Assembly (NCBI GenBank): GCA_023362775.1
Contig: JALMGJ010000002.1
Coordinates: 107,126,481-107,190,480, forward strand
Direction: 5' to 3'
Source: Charina bottae
Lineage: Eukaryota > Chordata > Lepidosauria > Squamata > Charinaidae
Length of the DNA stretch: 64,000 nt
The notes under the pieces are model-generated. The model was given only the letters and a program-made list of their open reading frames with translations. It did no database searches and was not told where the DNA came from. The position numbers and the translations under genes are program-made. Within the stretch, counting starts at the first letter, position 1. Each line of letters starts with the position of its first letter. Of this stretch, positions 1-11,441 are shown piece by piece.

Positions 1-1239
1 TATTACAAATTGAATAATTTTCTCACCGATTAGAATGTTTCATGGAATTCATCAAAAAAGTCAATTGACTCCTCTTATACTTAATTTGAATTTGGAAACT
101 TTGGGGTCTTTGATTCAAGATTGGAAGGATATATTGTGTTTTAAGGTGGTTGGTGTTGATCACAAATTGTCATTAAATGCTGATATTTTGTGTATTATCA
201 ATAATTATCAAATATCTCTACTAAAATTATGAATTTAATGCAACAGTTTGGTAAACAGATCATTCAATTCAATACATTTAATTTACTTCTGATCTACCTA
301 AGGTATCTATCAAAAACCATAAAGACTGGGATCCTACATATTGTTTCTAATCTTTGATATAGAATAGACCTGGACACCACACTTCTGGCTTCATTGGAAA
401 GAAGAATGCCTGAAAACAATTGCTGTGCACTGGAGAGAGGGAACTGATCCAGCCTCATTGCTAGAGATCTGGACAAGGAAATGTTGCCAGGACCCCATCC
501 TGCAGGCACGCAAAATACACCGCAACCAAGTTAGAGTTCCGTGTTTGCAACACAGCAATTAAGTCAGCTCTTGTCCACATTTCACTTGGGTAAGAAATGG
601 CCCAAACACCCACTTTTTGCTCAGGCGTGGCAGCAAAGGTTGCAGGGTGCGGAGAAATAAACTCCTATGCAGGTTTGTAAAATCAGCTACCTACTCTCTC
701 AGCTAATGTGGTCTGCAATGATTCAGGTTCCGAATGCTTTGAAAGACCTGGATTTTACTCATTGGCCATTTTTGTGGGCCTGGCACTGGCCATGCTTGTC
801 ACATCTTGTTGTGCTTGTCACACTTGTCACACCTGTGGGCCTGGCGCTGGTCAGAGGATTGGCTGGAGAACAGGCCACATTTACAACCCTGGCTGCAACA
901 GGGTCGTGCTTGCTGCATTTGTAAAACTTTTTGCTGCTGGCATCTCTACCTCTGTAGATTGTGTGAGTTTGACAGCTGCTGCCAGGAATTGCCAAGAGCT
1001 ACGTTCTGGCAGCTTTTCATCTGAAAGGCCTACCAGGACTCTGGAACTTTGGAGGTGTTGGCTGTGGCTGGGGGGGGGGTAGTGGTAGTGGCAGGCTACT
1101 GTGGACCCTCCCCTCCACAGAGTTCATTTGCCTTTCCCTGTGGTGGTCGAACTTCAGCATGATTCCATCTACTGACTAGCTACTTTTGATTGTGGACTGT
1201 GGGTTTCCCACTGAGTACTGATTCCCCCTCTGGGTGAGA
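1..1239. other. Unassigned sequence
   Basis: I recognise no gene here. Positions 1-600 are AT-rich and look unique. Positions 600-1200 are richer in G and C and hold imprecise short repeats built on 'cttgtcaca' near 795-830. Several overlapping short frames exist at 667-1082, but none shows a domain or a consistent frame. The last 100 bases may already belong to the LINE copy that follows, because its 5' limit cannot be fixed. Confidence 0.4.
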
Positions 1240-2482
1240 ATCAGAGGAGGAGATTGGTTGGGTTGGGTGAATGGAAGGGAACCCCTAACCAGCAGGTGAG
1301 AGCAGTGGGGGGGGGACTTCCTGGGAGTGCAAGTGTTTCTGTATGTGTGTTTGTGGGTAGAGTGAGGGAGGTGGGTGCTGGGTACCCTGATGGGGTGAGA
1401 GCCAATGAAGGTGAAGTGCCTCAGGGTGCCTGGCTTCCCCTCCCCGGGATGGATGAGATTGAGTATTATGGGAGGTCTCCAGCTTTGGGGACCTGGATTG
1501 GGGGATGGTGAGGCCTTTGGGGGGGATGCAGGCAGGCCAAAGCATTATAGTGGTGATGGGCATGGGGAGATATGGTGGGAGATGTGGAGTGGGCCATTCT
1601 CAGGGAATGTTGGACCAAGTCTTATACCGGTTTTGCATTCCAGCTCCTTCGTCTCAGCCCCTGTACCCTTCAGAGGCCCTGGCCTTTGGCTACTGCTTCT
1701 AAATGCCAGGTCAGTCTGTAATAAAGCCTCCTGTGATGGAGCTTGGAGCAGAACAAGGAGGGGGCACATTCCATCAGGGAGATAAGTGTTCTCACAGTGT
1801 TGAAAGCCTAAACAGGCTGAAGAAGAAAGTTAGGCTGGCCCCGCCCTAGAGTCCCAGGAGTATTTTTCCCCTTAGACCACTTAGGGTACCTTTAGTCTGG
1901 CAAGATTCTGTATATGGTAGGAAAAATAAAGTAAACTAGAGCTGCAATTCCGGCTCAGCGCCGGTCTTTTGCCAGTTTTTCATGACACCTCCCTCATCTG
2001 CAACTTAATTGTTGATGAGAGGGCTGACCCGGCATGTATCACCAAGACCTGGCTCGGCCTGGAAGGAGGGTGGCCCTTTTGGAAATATGCCAAGCTGAGT
2101 TTCAGGTGTGGCATCAGCCAATACCCAGGGGCAGGGGTGGAGGTGTGGCGATTGTCATCCAGGAATCACTTATGGGCTTCAGTGCCACCTCACCACACAT
2201 CACCGGATGTGAGACCCTGTTCATTAAGTTGGGTTCTAGGGATCAGTTGGGATTGTTGCTGAATAGGTTGAATAGCAACCTCCCTGCCTGAGCTCCTTGA
2301 CTCCATCTCTGTGTTGGCAGTGGAGTTCCCCAGACTTATGGTCTTGGGGGACTTCAATCTGCCTTCTCTGGAAAGGATGTCTGAGGTGGCTCAGGAGTTG
2401 ATGGCTATCATGGGCCTATCCCATGTCATCCAGACATGGGACAGTGGTCACACACCAGATTTGGTGTTCCTGTCAGAGCAGT
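1240..2482 (+). mobile_element. CR1/L3-like LINE, endonuclease segment, split by a solo LTR
   Basis: This is the 5' part of a non-LTR retrotransposon of the same family as the copy at 4393-6684. The endonuclease (EN) domain starts near 1690 with a frame reading LLLLNARSVCNKA, is interrupted by an LTR at 1732-1987, and resumes with LICNLIVDERADPACITKTW and later VLGDFNLPS. Joining the DNA across the LTR and one 5-bp duplication keeps the frame, so the LTR landed in a once-continuous EN gene. In this family the EN motif is normally ITETW; here the catalytic Glu reads Lys (ITKTW, 2038-2052), which should kill nicking activity. Frameshifts occur downstream. The copy stops abruptly at 2482, where an AATG microsatellite begins. 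The 5' limit is uncertain. Confidence 0.75.
1732..1987 (+). mobile_element. Solo LTR, family A, copy 1 (inside a LINE)
   Basis: A 256-bp element starting TGTGATGG and ending CATGACA, flanked on both sides by the 5-bp direct repeat CCTCC (1727-1731 and 1988-1992). It shares the core 'cctagagt...tatttttccccttag...tctggcaagattctgt' with the copies at 13036-13307 and 48345-48643, and has an AATAAA-type poly(A) signal near 1925. There is no internal retroviral or retrotransposon sequence, so it is a solo LTR left by LTR-LTR recombination. Whether the family is Ty3/gypsy or endogenous retrovirus cannot be decided from an LTR alone. Confidence 0.9.
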
Positions 2483-2489
2483 GATGAAG

Positions 2490-2536
2490 AATGAATGAAT
2501 GAATGAATGAATGAATGAATGAATGAATGAATGAAT
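2490..2536 (+). repeat. (AATG)n microsatellite
   Basis: About 12 near-perfect AATG units lie directly at the broken 3' end of the LINE fragment. Confidence 0.97.
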
Positions 2537-4153
2537 CTTGGAGTAATTATTCCTAGAAAAAACTCCCGTTTATCTGGTTTATCTATGATTATTATTGGCA
2601 ATCAGACTTGTTCATCATCATTATTATCATCACCTGTCATGGTCTCCGATTCAAAGCTTCTGGGTTTCGTATCGGAGATAATGACATGGAAAGAGTTAAC
2701 AGGGAAGGAGGCCGTACCGGCATACGTGAGGCTGCTGTCTACCAATGGTGGCGTCGGCATTGTCTGAAGAACCGGAAGTACCATCTCAGTGGCTGAACAG
2801 GGGGGTGGGATTTGGGGCCATATATCAGTGTCTGTTGTGCGCACTTTTGTTCAGTAGCAACTTTCTTTTTTGTAATTGTAGTAACTTATAGTAAACAGTT
2901 TTCCACTAGTATGGTGTGAGATTGTTGATACTAAGCCTGAGTTCTGCAACCATTACATCACCATCACCATCATCATGAATAGATGCTAAAATGCTAATAT
3001 GGCTATTGGGATGAATAAATATCATTAAAATGAATATCTCTCCAAGACTGATGAATATTCTTAGCAGTATTCCTGTGTAATACCTGTCAGACATTTTAAA
3101 CAGATTGGCAAGGTATTGAGAAAGTTCTTAAGGGATGAACAAAAGAACATAAGAGCCCACAAGAGCCCATGAGTGTTCTAAACCAAAATTAGTATTACAT
3201 TTGCTTAAATGGGAACCATTTTAATACAGGACATCATATATGAATCAATGCTATATTTTGAGCCTATCTCTAATTATTGGCTCCATCAATTTCTTCTTGA
3301 AAAGATGTGTAGATATGAAATATTTTTTGTTGAAATGTTATGGGCAGAGCTGCAAAAAATAGTCTTCCAACCCTACTTAATTGTTGTCAAACTTTTTGTT
3401 CGTATCTTCTTTTAGTGTTAGACAAAATGTGATGTTGAATTTGGGAGGTAGCTTTCTTTCATTTCCAAAATCTTAAATCTTTTCTAACTTGTAAAGTTCA
3501 AAGAAAGTCGACAGTGACTTGATGACATATAATCAAAAGTAGGATCGCCCACCCTCCTTGTTGATTTTTTTCAAAAACTGTAGAAAATTGAGTTCTGGAG
3601 GGCTTTCCCCTGAGCTTATATGGCATTCTTAGTTTTTATAGTTTTATTTTTATGTTCTTTTTGAATTGTGCTTTTTGTTGCTATTGTTTGTTATGCTCCT
3701 GTATGGTTTTAAATGTGACAATGTTTTAAATTGTTTCTATTTATAATCTATGTAAGAAAGAATCATTTTGATTGCAATGGGTTAGAAATGTATTAATAAA
3801 TAAATTATATAATAAATTAAATAACAATAGGTTGGGAGTTCACAAGAAAATAGAAGTGTTAGTGTACATGTTTATGATTGCAAAAGCTGGAAGAACACCA
3901 ATTTTTCATCATTAATATAATAGCCTAGAGAGCTCACTTCTCCTTCTATATTAAATTAAGTATTTTAATACCAAAAGTCCTGGTTAGTGGATTATTTAGA
4001 AATTCAGACTGCATATATTATACATTTATATGTTTAATTTCCCATTTGTATAACAAAGTATGAATATAAGACTAGATGTTTACTACCTGAGAAATTTATG
4101 CTTCTCTATTTTTCTAATCTTTATTTCTCTTTTCATTTTTAAACTCATTTTGC

Positions 4154-4154
<1 letters not shown>
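2537..4154. other. Mostly unique AT-rich DNA
   Basis: I see no gene. A 16-nt inverted pair (2635-2650 and 2671-2686) can form a hairpin. A less AT-rich block with several CpGs spans about 2640-2850 and may be an unidentified repeat. Short CAT/ATC runs occur near 2955. The remainder is AT-rich with an AATAAA-rich stretch near 3790-3820. Confidence 0.5.

Positions 4155-4200
<46 letters not shown>
4155..4200 (+). repeat. (GATA)n microsatellite
   Basis: About 11 perfect GATA units followed by a degenerate copy. GATA arrays of this type are characteristic of snake genomes (Bkm-type repeats); this is general knowledge of the taxon. Confidence 0.97.
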
Positions 4201-4396
4201 AGATAGAGTAGGGATGTGCCAATCAATGAAGATCCTGTCCATGTTAATTCTTTTTGTACATATATCCTCATCATTTTTTTAAAAAAATATGGATTTTTCC
4301 ATATTTTTTATTATTTTCTATGTCACTCATGTAATTATCTCCAATATGCACTGCTTTTCTATGTAATTGTCCTAAATATATAGTTTATATACGGCG

Positions 4397-4693
4397 GTGG
4401 AGTTCCCCAGGCTTATGGTTCTGGGGGACTTCAACTTGCCGTCCCTGGGACGTGCCTCGGAAGTGGCTCGGGAGTTCATGGCTACCACAGCAGCCATGGG
4501 CCTGTTCCACATAATTCGAGACCAGACTCAAGACAATGGTCTCACCCCGGACTTGGTTTTCTTGTCTGAGCAGTGGCAGTGTGATCTGAGGGGAGAGTTA
4601 GAGCTGTCCCCATTGTCATGGTCAGACCACACCCTGGTGACCCTGAGATTCTCTTGTGTCGCTCCACTGTGCAGGGAGGCAGGACCCATTTGA
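4397..4693 (+). pseudogene. LINE endonuclease C-terminal part
   Basis: A frame of about 98 codons carries the apurinic-like endonuclease motifs VLGDFNLPSLG near its start and WSDHTLVTLRF near its end. The GDFN and SDH motifs provide catalytic Asp/Asn and His residues in LINE endonucleases. The N-terminal part of the domain is absent because the copy is 5'-truncated. The frame stops at 4693, while the RT reads in another frame from 4777, so at least one frameshift separates the two domains. It is homologous to 2318-2482 of the upstream copy. Confidence 0.8.
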
Positions 4694-4776
4694 TTGGTCC
4701 ATCCCCGGTGACTTATGGACCCTATGGGCCATCCCCGACGGCCCTGTTTAAGATTACTAGATCTCTTCTGGGTTGA

Positions 4777-6216
4777 ATGCAATCAGTGACCCATTTGCAG
4801 GGTCGTTCGAAGGAGTTTGCAGAGCATCTGCAGGAGAAAATCGCTCAGATTCATTCTAAGTTGGACTCTAAGCGTGACGCACAGTCCAGGGAGATGCCAG
4901 AGGAACGTACTTACCCTGTTATCTGGGAACAGTTTGATCCTGTTGGACCTGAGGAAGTGGACAGGATCTTTCGGACTGTAAATGCCACCACATGTCACCT
5001 AGACCCCTGCCCTTTCTGGCTAATAAAAAAGGCCTGGGAGATGACGTGTGGCTGGCTCCAGGCGATAGTTAATACATCCTTGGGTGAAGGGGTGTTTCCG
5101 GCGACCTTTAAGGAAGCGCTGCTGCACCCCCTCCTCAAGAAACAATCCCTAGACCCTACTATTTTGGACAATTTTCGTCCTGTCTCCCACCTTCCCTTTT
5201 TGGGAAAAGTGGTTGAGAAAGTGGTGGCATTACAACTCCAGAGGATTCTGGAGGAAACAATTTATCTAGACCCCGTTCAGTCAGGATTCAGGCCAGGATA
5301 TGGAACAGAGACTGCATTGGTTGCACTTATGGATGATCTCTGGTGGGAGCGAGATGGAGGGACTGCATCCATCCTGGCTGTCTTGGACCTCTCAGTGGCT
5401 TTCAATACCATCAACCATGGTATCCTTTTGGATCGGCTCAGGGAGTTGGGGATGGGCGGCATGGTTTTATGCTGGTTCATCTCCTTCCTCCAGGGCCGGT
5501 CCCAATCGGTGGTGATAGGAGAGGAGAGATCTGACCTGCGACCCCTACTGTGTGGGGTGCTGCAGGGTTCAGTGCTCTCTCCTCTCCTATTTAACATCTA
5601 CATGAAGCCACTGGGTGAGATCATCCATCACGATGGGATGAGGTATCATCAATTTGCTGATACTCAATTATACATCACCATCCCGGGTGAAGTAAGTGAT
5701 GCGGTCGCCACCCTGTCTCAGTGCCTGGGGGCTGTAGGGGTCTGGATGGGGAACAACAGGCTTCAGCTGAACCCTGGAAAGACAGAGTGGCTGTGGATTG
5801 TTGGCCTCTCGGAATCCAGGAAGTTGTCATCTTTGGTCCTGGATGGAGTGGCACTGCCCCATTTGGAGCCAGTGCAGAATCTAGGGGTCCTCCTGGACTC
5901 ACAACTCCTGCTCAAAGAGCAGGTGGCAGTCATGGCCAGGAGGGCCTTTGCGCAGCTTCGGCTTGTGCGCCAATTACCGGGATGCCCTTCGAACAGTCAC
6001 TCATGCCCTTGTCATCTCCCATATAGACTATTGCAATGCGCTCTACATGGGGCTACCCTTGAAGAGTATCTGGAAGCTTCAGCTGGTCCAGAATGCGACC
6101 GCGCGGAAACTTATTGGAGCCAGAAAATTGGCACATGTAACTCCTCTGCTGCGCGAGCTGCATTGGGTACCAGTTTGCTTCTGGGTCCAATTCAAGGTGT
6201 TGGTTATCACCTTTAA
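4777..6216 (+). pseudogene. LINE reverse transcriptase with one catalytic Asp missing
   Basis: A 479-codon frame covers the RT domain. Visible motifs in order are NFRPVSHLPFLGKVVEKVV (near residue 128), QSGFRPGYGTETALVAL, LDLSVAFNTINHGILLDRL, GVLQGSVLSPLLFNIYMKPLGE and FADTQLYIT. The family normally has FADDTQLY; here one GAT codon is gone (5653-5664, residues 293-296), so the second catalytic Asp is missing and the enzyme should be inactive. PQGS has also become LQGS. After about 5970 the protein homology moves to another frame, and the tail of this frame is meaningless. It is a dead copy despite the long open frame. Confidence 0.88.
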
Positions 6217-6322
6217 AGCCCTACATGGCAGAGGGCCAGGTTACATGATGGAACATCTCATCCCCAGAACATTGACCCGCCCCACCCGGTCATGCAGAGA
6301 GGGCATGCAACGGACCCCATAG
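5970..6322 (+). pseudogene. LINE ORF2 C-terminal domain, frameshifted
   Basis: This continues the reverse transcriptase protein in a different frame from the main RT frame. It reads SHIDYCNALYMGLPLKS, LQLVQNATARKLIGA and ELHWVPVCFWVQFKVLVITF, the conserved C-terminal region of CR1/L2/L3-type LINEs. The frame opens upstream at 5948, and homology begins about 5970 where the other frame loses it. It ends at the stop at 6320-6322. The minus-strand fragment at 58628-59395 contains the same domain. Confidence 0.82.
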
Positions 6323-6684
6323 ATCAAAGAATTCCATCTAGCGGGGTCCAGGAGGCAAGCCTTCCCTTTGGAACATCTTGCCCCCGGAGCTAAGGCAGGT
6401 CTCCTCGCTCCCGACCTTCCGGAAAAATTTAAAGACCTGGTTTTGCTGCCTTGCATGGGAGGGGAATGCTAACAGTTCCTCCTGAGGCTGGTTGATCCCA
6501 TATAAACCTTTTTAGTATTAACATCCTTGCACTTGGATTTTATATTTATTTATTTATCTTCTGATCTGTATTGTGTTTTAACCTTGTTTTTATTGTGAAC
6601 TGCCCAGGGTCCTCCGTTGGGGGAGATGGGTGGTAATATAAATTTAAATAAATAAATAAACAAATAAATAAATAAACAAACAAA

Positions 6685-7165
6685 CATCTTCTATAATAAG
6701 CCCTTATTTAAACAAAACTTAAGACATAGTGTTAGACAAATTTCCTGAATTTTTATTGACTTCTAGGTGAAAATAGCACACGAGGGTAGATTCCATTAAT
6801 TTTGTGGGGTCATGGCATTTCAAAATAAAAATAAAAAATCAGGATGAGTTTCTTTTGGTTTCTTTTATATTCTTTTACATTTTAGAATAATAGAAAACAA
6901 TCTGAGACAATAGACATTGTCTATTTAACTATTAAGGGGACACATGAACATTTCATCAGAGTTTCAATTATTAAACTTAGATTATTTTTAAAAGGCAAAT
7001 TCTTTTAAGCTTAAGATAGATTCCAACAAGAACCTATAATTTCTGAGTTAAAGAGAAATAAGTAAATTTTACATTTCAGTCAAAGTTTCAATTAAGATAT
7101 GTCCAGGTAGACAGGAACGTGCATTCCCTCTGGGACTTATCTTCTTAGGGACAGCAGACCTTCTT
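6685..7165. other. Unassigned AT-rich DNA
   Basis: No gene or recognisable repeat is visible. Confidence 0.5.
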
Positions 7166-7170
7166 AATGG

Positions 7171-7436
7171 AGAGCCAGTTTGGCCTAGATTCTAGCACCA
7201 GGCTAGAATCCAGGAGACTGTGAGTTCTATTCCCACCTTAGGGATGAAAGCCAGCTGGGTGACTTTGGGCCAGTCATTCTCTCTCAGCCCTAGGAAGGAG
7301 GCAATGGCAAACTACTTCCAAAACCTTTGGGCCAGTCACTCTCTGTCAGCCCATGACGTTAGGCTCGGGCAACAAGCCATTCGGTCAATTCCTGTTGCAA
7401 CCAATGTATCAACATTCGGTTGATCCAAAAAGCAGA
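7171..7436 (+). mobile_element. Sauria-type tRNA SINE, diverged
   Basis: The head reads 'gagccagtttggcctagat...caccaggctagaatccagg', followed by the B-box-like 'gtgagttctattcccacctt' and the body 'gaaagccagctgggtgactttgggccagtcattctctctcagccc'. The body segment 'gggccagtcactctctgtcagccc' occurs a second time, so an internal duplication or merged copies are likely. Sauria SINEs are tRNA-derived and mobilised by BovB LINEs (known for squamates). Confidence 0.85.
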
Positions 7437-9956
7437 CCCTGCAGGAGCAGGCAAACACTATGAAGAAAAAAGAAAGAAAAAGTACCGTAAAACTGTAAAA
7501 CAGGCACAGAGTTCTGCGGTTACCATTAATCTAGTAGACCATGAGAGACTCCATGAGAACCTTTCAAATTTTATTTATTACTGAAGAACAATTTCCATCA
7601 GACTTTCCTTGTGAGATTATGCTAATCTTCCTATAATACTTATTTTATTTCCAAAGTAGAAAGTCAATCCATCTTGGCTCACAAAGATCAGTGCTCTATA
7701 CGAGCACTTTAAAAAGGTCACAAGAATACACAAAATATATTGGGATGCGCAGTTTGTTTTGTGGGAATGATTAAGTAGGATGGTGAGGGAAAATCATTTC
7801 TCTTGAGAAATCTAGTCATACAGCTTCTTTTTATTAATCTATCTTTATAAAAAATGGCCTAACTACACATTTAAATCTATTTGACCCTATTTTTCCCTTA
7901 AAATGCTTCTTTCCAAATGAATTTTCTCTTGAATTCCACACTTCTACATGGATTTTCTCTGAAAACATGTATTTTGAAGCCAAGAATTGAGTTGCAATAG
8001 TATAAAACACAACAGATAGTCACTTTACAATCTGCACAGATCAGAAGGACAGATCATATTGGAATTCACAATGGTTAAAGGGGTAAAGGAAATAGTTTCA
8101 TATTGGAATTTATAATGTCTGAGCAGCTCTACTGTTAACTGGAAACTTTGAAAACCAATTTTTTCTATTTGTTATTTCTTCTTTTTTTATTTTATAGTGC
8201 TTAATATGACTATGCAAACCATTCAGAGGAGCACATGGGGAAGTGACTGAAGCATATCTCTAAATATCCTGCTCAAACAAATGAAGCACTTGCATCCTCT
8301 TGACAGCTGGGATAGCTGCTTTAAAGGCCATCCCATTTCATCTGAGAATTCATGAGCAGACAGAGAAGATACTTCCACTTCTATTGTCAGTCCTTTGATG
8401 TAGTCCAGACAAGAAACCAATACCAAGAGTACTAACGCTACCTTGACTGTAAGGTTACAGTAACAGAATCTTGCAAGTCTGAAAGCACATCTCAACCCCC
8501 CCCCCCATCTTTACTTTCCAGAGAACTAGGGAGTCCTTCTGAGACTCTTTCTACATCCCCACTCCTTCTGTAGGCTGAGATATCTCTTATCTGACCGTTG
8601 CCCTGGCTGTGGCTCTTCCTAACTTCCTTCCCAACTATGGGAAGTCTTTAAAGCTTTGAGCAGGAAGTTCAGTAGGATGCTTTGATCACTTTGCTAGCAT
8701 TCCCTGCAACAGTTTGCATAGCCTAATTATTTATTATCAACCTTATATAAAAGGAGTTTGTGTGATTGTGTGTGTAGGTATCTCTCTCTCTCTCTCTCTC
8801 TCACCATCTATATCTACAGTATATCATCATCTATATCTATATCATCTATATCTATATCATCTATTTAATTTTATATGGCCACTCAACTCAACAAACTAAC
8901 TCTGGGCAGCATACCATCTACCAGTAAAAATCACTTTAAACCCCCCCCCCAAAACAATGTAATACATTAAAAACCAAGTAACACTATAAAATGGTGACCA
9001 TACTAATGTACTTTGACTCAGAAATTGGGACTCCACTCATCCAGACCCAAAGACCTGGGGAAAGATGCTGTAAACAAAGTAGTTTTTTTTTCTTAACTGT
9101 GGAGAGGTATTCTACAGAATAAGTACAGTATCTGAAGTAATAACTTCAGAAACTTAGTGCATGTAATAAGGTAAGGAACACAACTTAGTGCCTGTAAATT
9201 GTAAGGAACACAACTATCGTGTTTCCTTGGGTAAATGTGACTGAGAGGCTGGGATGTACCTAAAAATCATTTTAATTACAGCAAATCTCCTCTTTCTAAG
9301 CAGATTTTACCTCAATTTTACCTACCGTTTTCTTTCTATTGAAGAGAGTCGTGGTGAGGGAGGGAGTGCAGGCTTAATTCCTTTAAAAAGTGAAATCCAA
9401 GCCTACTTTGGTATCTCAGGAGGAACTCTAAGCCAACATACAGTACATTTATTGAAAGAATAAACATAAGTAATTTCCTAGGCTTCAACATTGTGAGAGG
9501 CGCTTGTATTGGGACAGGGAATTATAGCAATATTAACCATCTCTAGCAGTTTACTTACAGGAGCATGATCAAAATGGCAATTTTTTCCTCTTCCTTTTGG
9601 ATCCTTATCATCCCCATGACCTAATATTGTCTTATCAGCTGACATATTACTGATATAAAACCACAGATACTATCTGTTAGATTACATATTTAAAATAATA
9701 TTAGGAAGAGGTAGCAATAACTCAGTCAATGCTTCTTCAACCAGTAAGGCAAAGTGACTTGCAAAATTATGCTTTAATAAACCAGCTTTAGTACTATAAA
9801 AGTTATTACTTCCTTGTCCATGATATCTCTATGTGATACCTTAGCATTTGATAAACATACTGATCAGCCTGAACATATTGCAACAATAACAAATATAATA
9901 TATTGTTTCATTGTTCAAAAGACAAGCCTGCATTAATCTATTCTCTGTTGGCTTTT
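7437..9956. other. Unassigned AT-rich DNA
   Basis: No gene is recognised. Landmarks are a C-run near 8495-8505, a CT microsatellite at 8781-8802 followed by ATCTAT-rich DNA to about 8865, and a second C-run at 8941-8950. Confidence 0.5.
8781..8802 (+). repeat. (CT)n microsatellite
   Basis: Eleven CT units. Confidence 0.9.
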
Positions 9957-10051
9957 GGAAAGGAAGGAAGGAAGGAAGGAAGGAAGGAAGGAAGGAAGGA
10001 AGGAAGGAAGGAAGGAAGGAAGGAAGGAAGGAAGGAAGGAAGGAAGGAAGG
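9957..10051 (+). repeat. (GGAA)n microsatellite
   Basis: About 23 essentially perfect GGAA units. Frames reading GRKEGRKE across it are artefacts of the repeat. Confidence 0.98.
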
Positions 10052-11074
10052 GTGGCCCAAGGCTATTTTTATACTAAATCAAATAATGAATCTAATATTA
10101 CACTAAGGTCTAAATGTTACCTTTCTTTGTTGTTTAACAACTAGATGTGCTATCTACATGACAATTTGTAGTGATCACTGAAATATCTATAAGTGATGTT
10201 CCCCTTAATCCAATTCTGAATTGTTAACCTTCCATAATTATATAAAAATAGTATATATATTTTAGGCAAAGAGGAAGAATATGCAGTTTTGGCTTACCTC
10301 CTCTTATGAGTGCAAAAATGTGACAGCCTATTTTTGTGAACTGGCTAAACATGCCTGAGTTTGCCAGGTTTGGACATGTCATTCCCTCTACATATGAATT
10401 CCCACAGCAAGCAGGAATGATGAGATGTCACTGAATTCTAATAGCCAGGTGCTTTTTCAAAAGCTGCAGTCCGGCTTGTAGGCAAGACTTTGGTACATTC
10501 TGCTTACACAAGTGAGGAAAAATGGAAGGGGAGGAGAGATTAAGGAATTGTTAAACTGGCAGCTATTGATTGTAAGTGTTAAGATTCGATTGGCTGATAA
10601 ATGCTGCTTATATGACCAGAGAAATTCAAAGTCTTCTACAGAAATTGTGGAACTGACAACAATTAAGATCAGGGTTGCTGATAATGTTGCCTCTGTAATT
10701 TACCAGAGAATTCAAGTAATAGGAGGCAAGATTAGGCAAGAGCTCTTGTTGAGTAGGAAAAATGACTGCTCTGAAGTTCCATGGAGGTCCAACATCTCAG
10801 GCTCAGAAATGAAAATGTGTGATTCCTCTTGTACTGCAGATGTGCTGAAGGTAAATCAGCTTAGCTGCCCAATGGTCATGTTGTAAAATTTGGAGCTGTT
10901 TTCCAAGTGGAACTGAAGTCTTATGGAGGGCCTCTCTATGTTTATAGAAATGTAACTCGAAATGCTTGAAAGGGAATAGCTTCCTTTTTTGCCTTCTGCT
11001 AAATGAGGGTTTTGTGACTGGCTATGTCCACACAATGTTGTGAATAACCATTTTGTGCACTTTTATAATTTAAG
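10052..11074. other. Unassigned DNA with a diverged tandem duplication
   Basis: No gene is recognised. Two diverged copies of a roughly 50-bp segment ('ttaagat...gctgataa...ccagagaaattcaa-gt') start at 10578 and 10672. The 124-codon frame at 10512-10886 covers both but resembles no family I know. Confidence 0.5.
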
Positions 11075-11283
11075 ATGGGCTCCCAGCCAAAATGGTTGCT
11101 CAATCCTGGTTAGGTGTTGGGCTTGAACTGGGGACCAGGGAGGCCCAAGTTCAAGTGCCAGTTTTTCTTTTTCAACCCAATTGACTTTACAAGTTGTTAA
11201 TGTGGGATAAAAATATACCAAATATGAGCTCTCATGAGGAAAGGTGGTATGTAAATGCAATAATAAATAAATAAATAAAAATA
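11075..11283 (+). mobile_element. Degraded tRNA-derived SINE
   Basis: It shows 'caagttcaagtgccag' where a B box is expected, then 'tgtgggataaaaatataccaa...gagctctcatgaggaaaggtggtatgtaaatgcaataataaataaataaa'. That is the typical 3' end of a reptilian SINE with a LINE-type AAATA tail. The 5' part is strongly decayed, so the subfamily is not assigned. Confidence 0.6.
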
Positions 11284-11401
11284 AATTTTGATTTCTGAAA
11301 GCACTGACAGCTGATTACTGGCATTGCTAGCACTTACCAACTTTGGTGCTATATAAAACATTGTACTTAAACATCAATTTAATTTAATATATAGTTGTTT
11401 C

Positions 11402-11441
<40 letters not shown>

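Larger units (their letters stand above)
4393..6684 (+). mobile_element. CR1/L3-like LINE, 5'-truncated, EN tail to poly tail
   Basis: This 2.3-kb non-LTR retrotransposon copy runs from the end of the endonuclease domain through the reverse transcriptase (RT) to the 3' UTR. The 3' UTR carries the family signature 'gaactgcccagggtcctc...gggggagatgggtggtaatataaat' followed by an AAATA/AAACA tail (about 6640-6684). That 3' end recurs at least five more times in the window. The element family is one of the main CR1/L2-clade LINEs of squamates; the L3 label is my best recognition and has not been searched. Confidence 0.85.

Noticed and set aside
708..1082. 124-codon frame with several Cys/His residues
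   Set aside because: No recognisable zinc-binding spacing, competing frames on both strands, and low-complexity DNA beneath it.
9903..10144. Frames encoding GRKEGRKE repeats
   Set aside because: They are translations of the GGAA microsatellite in several frames.
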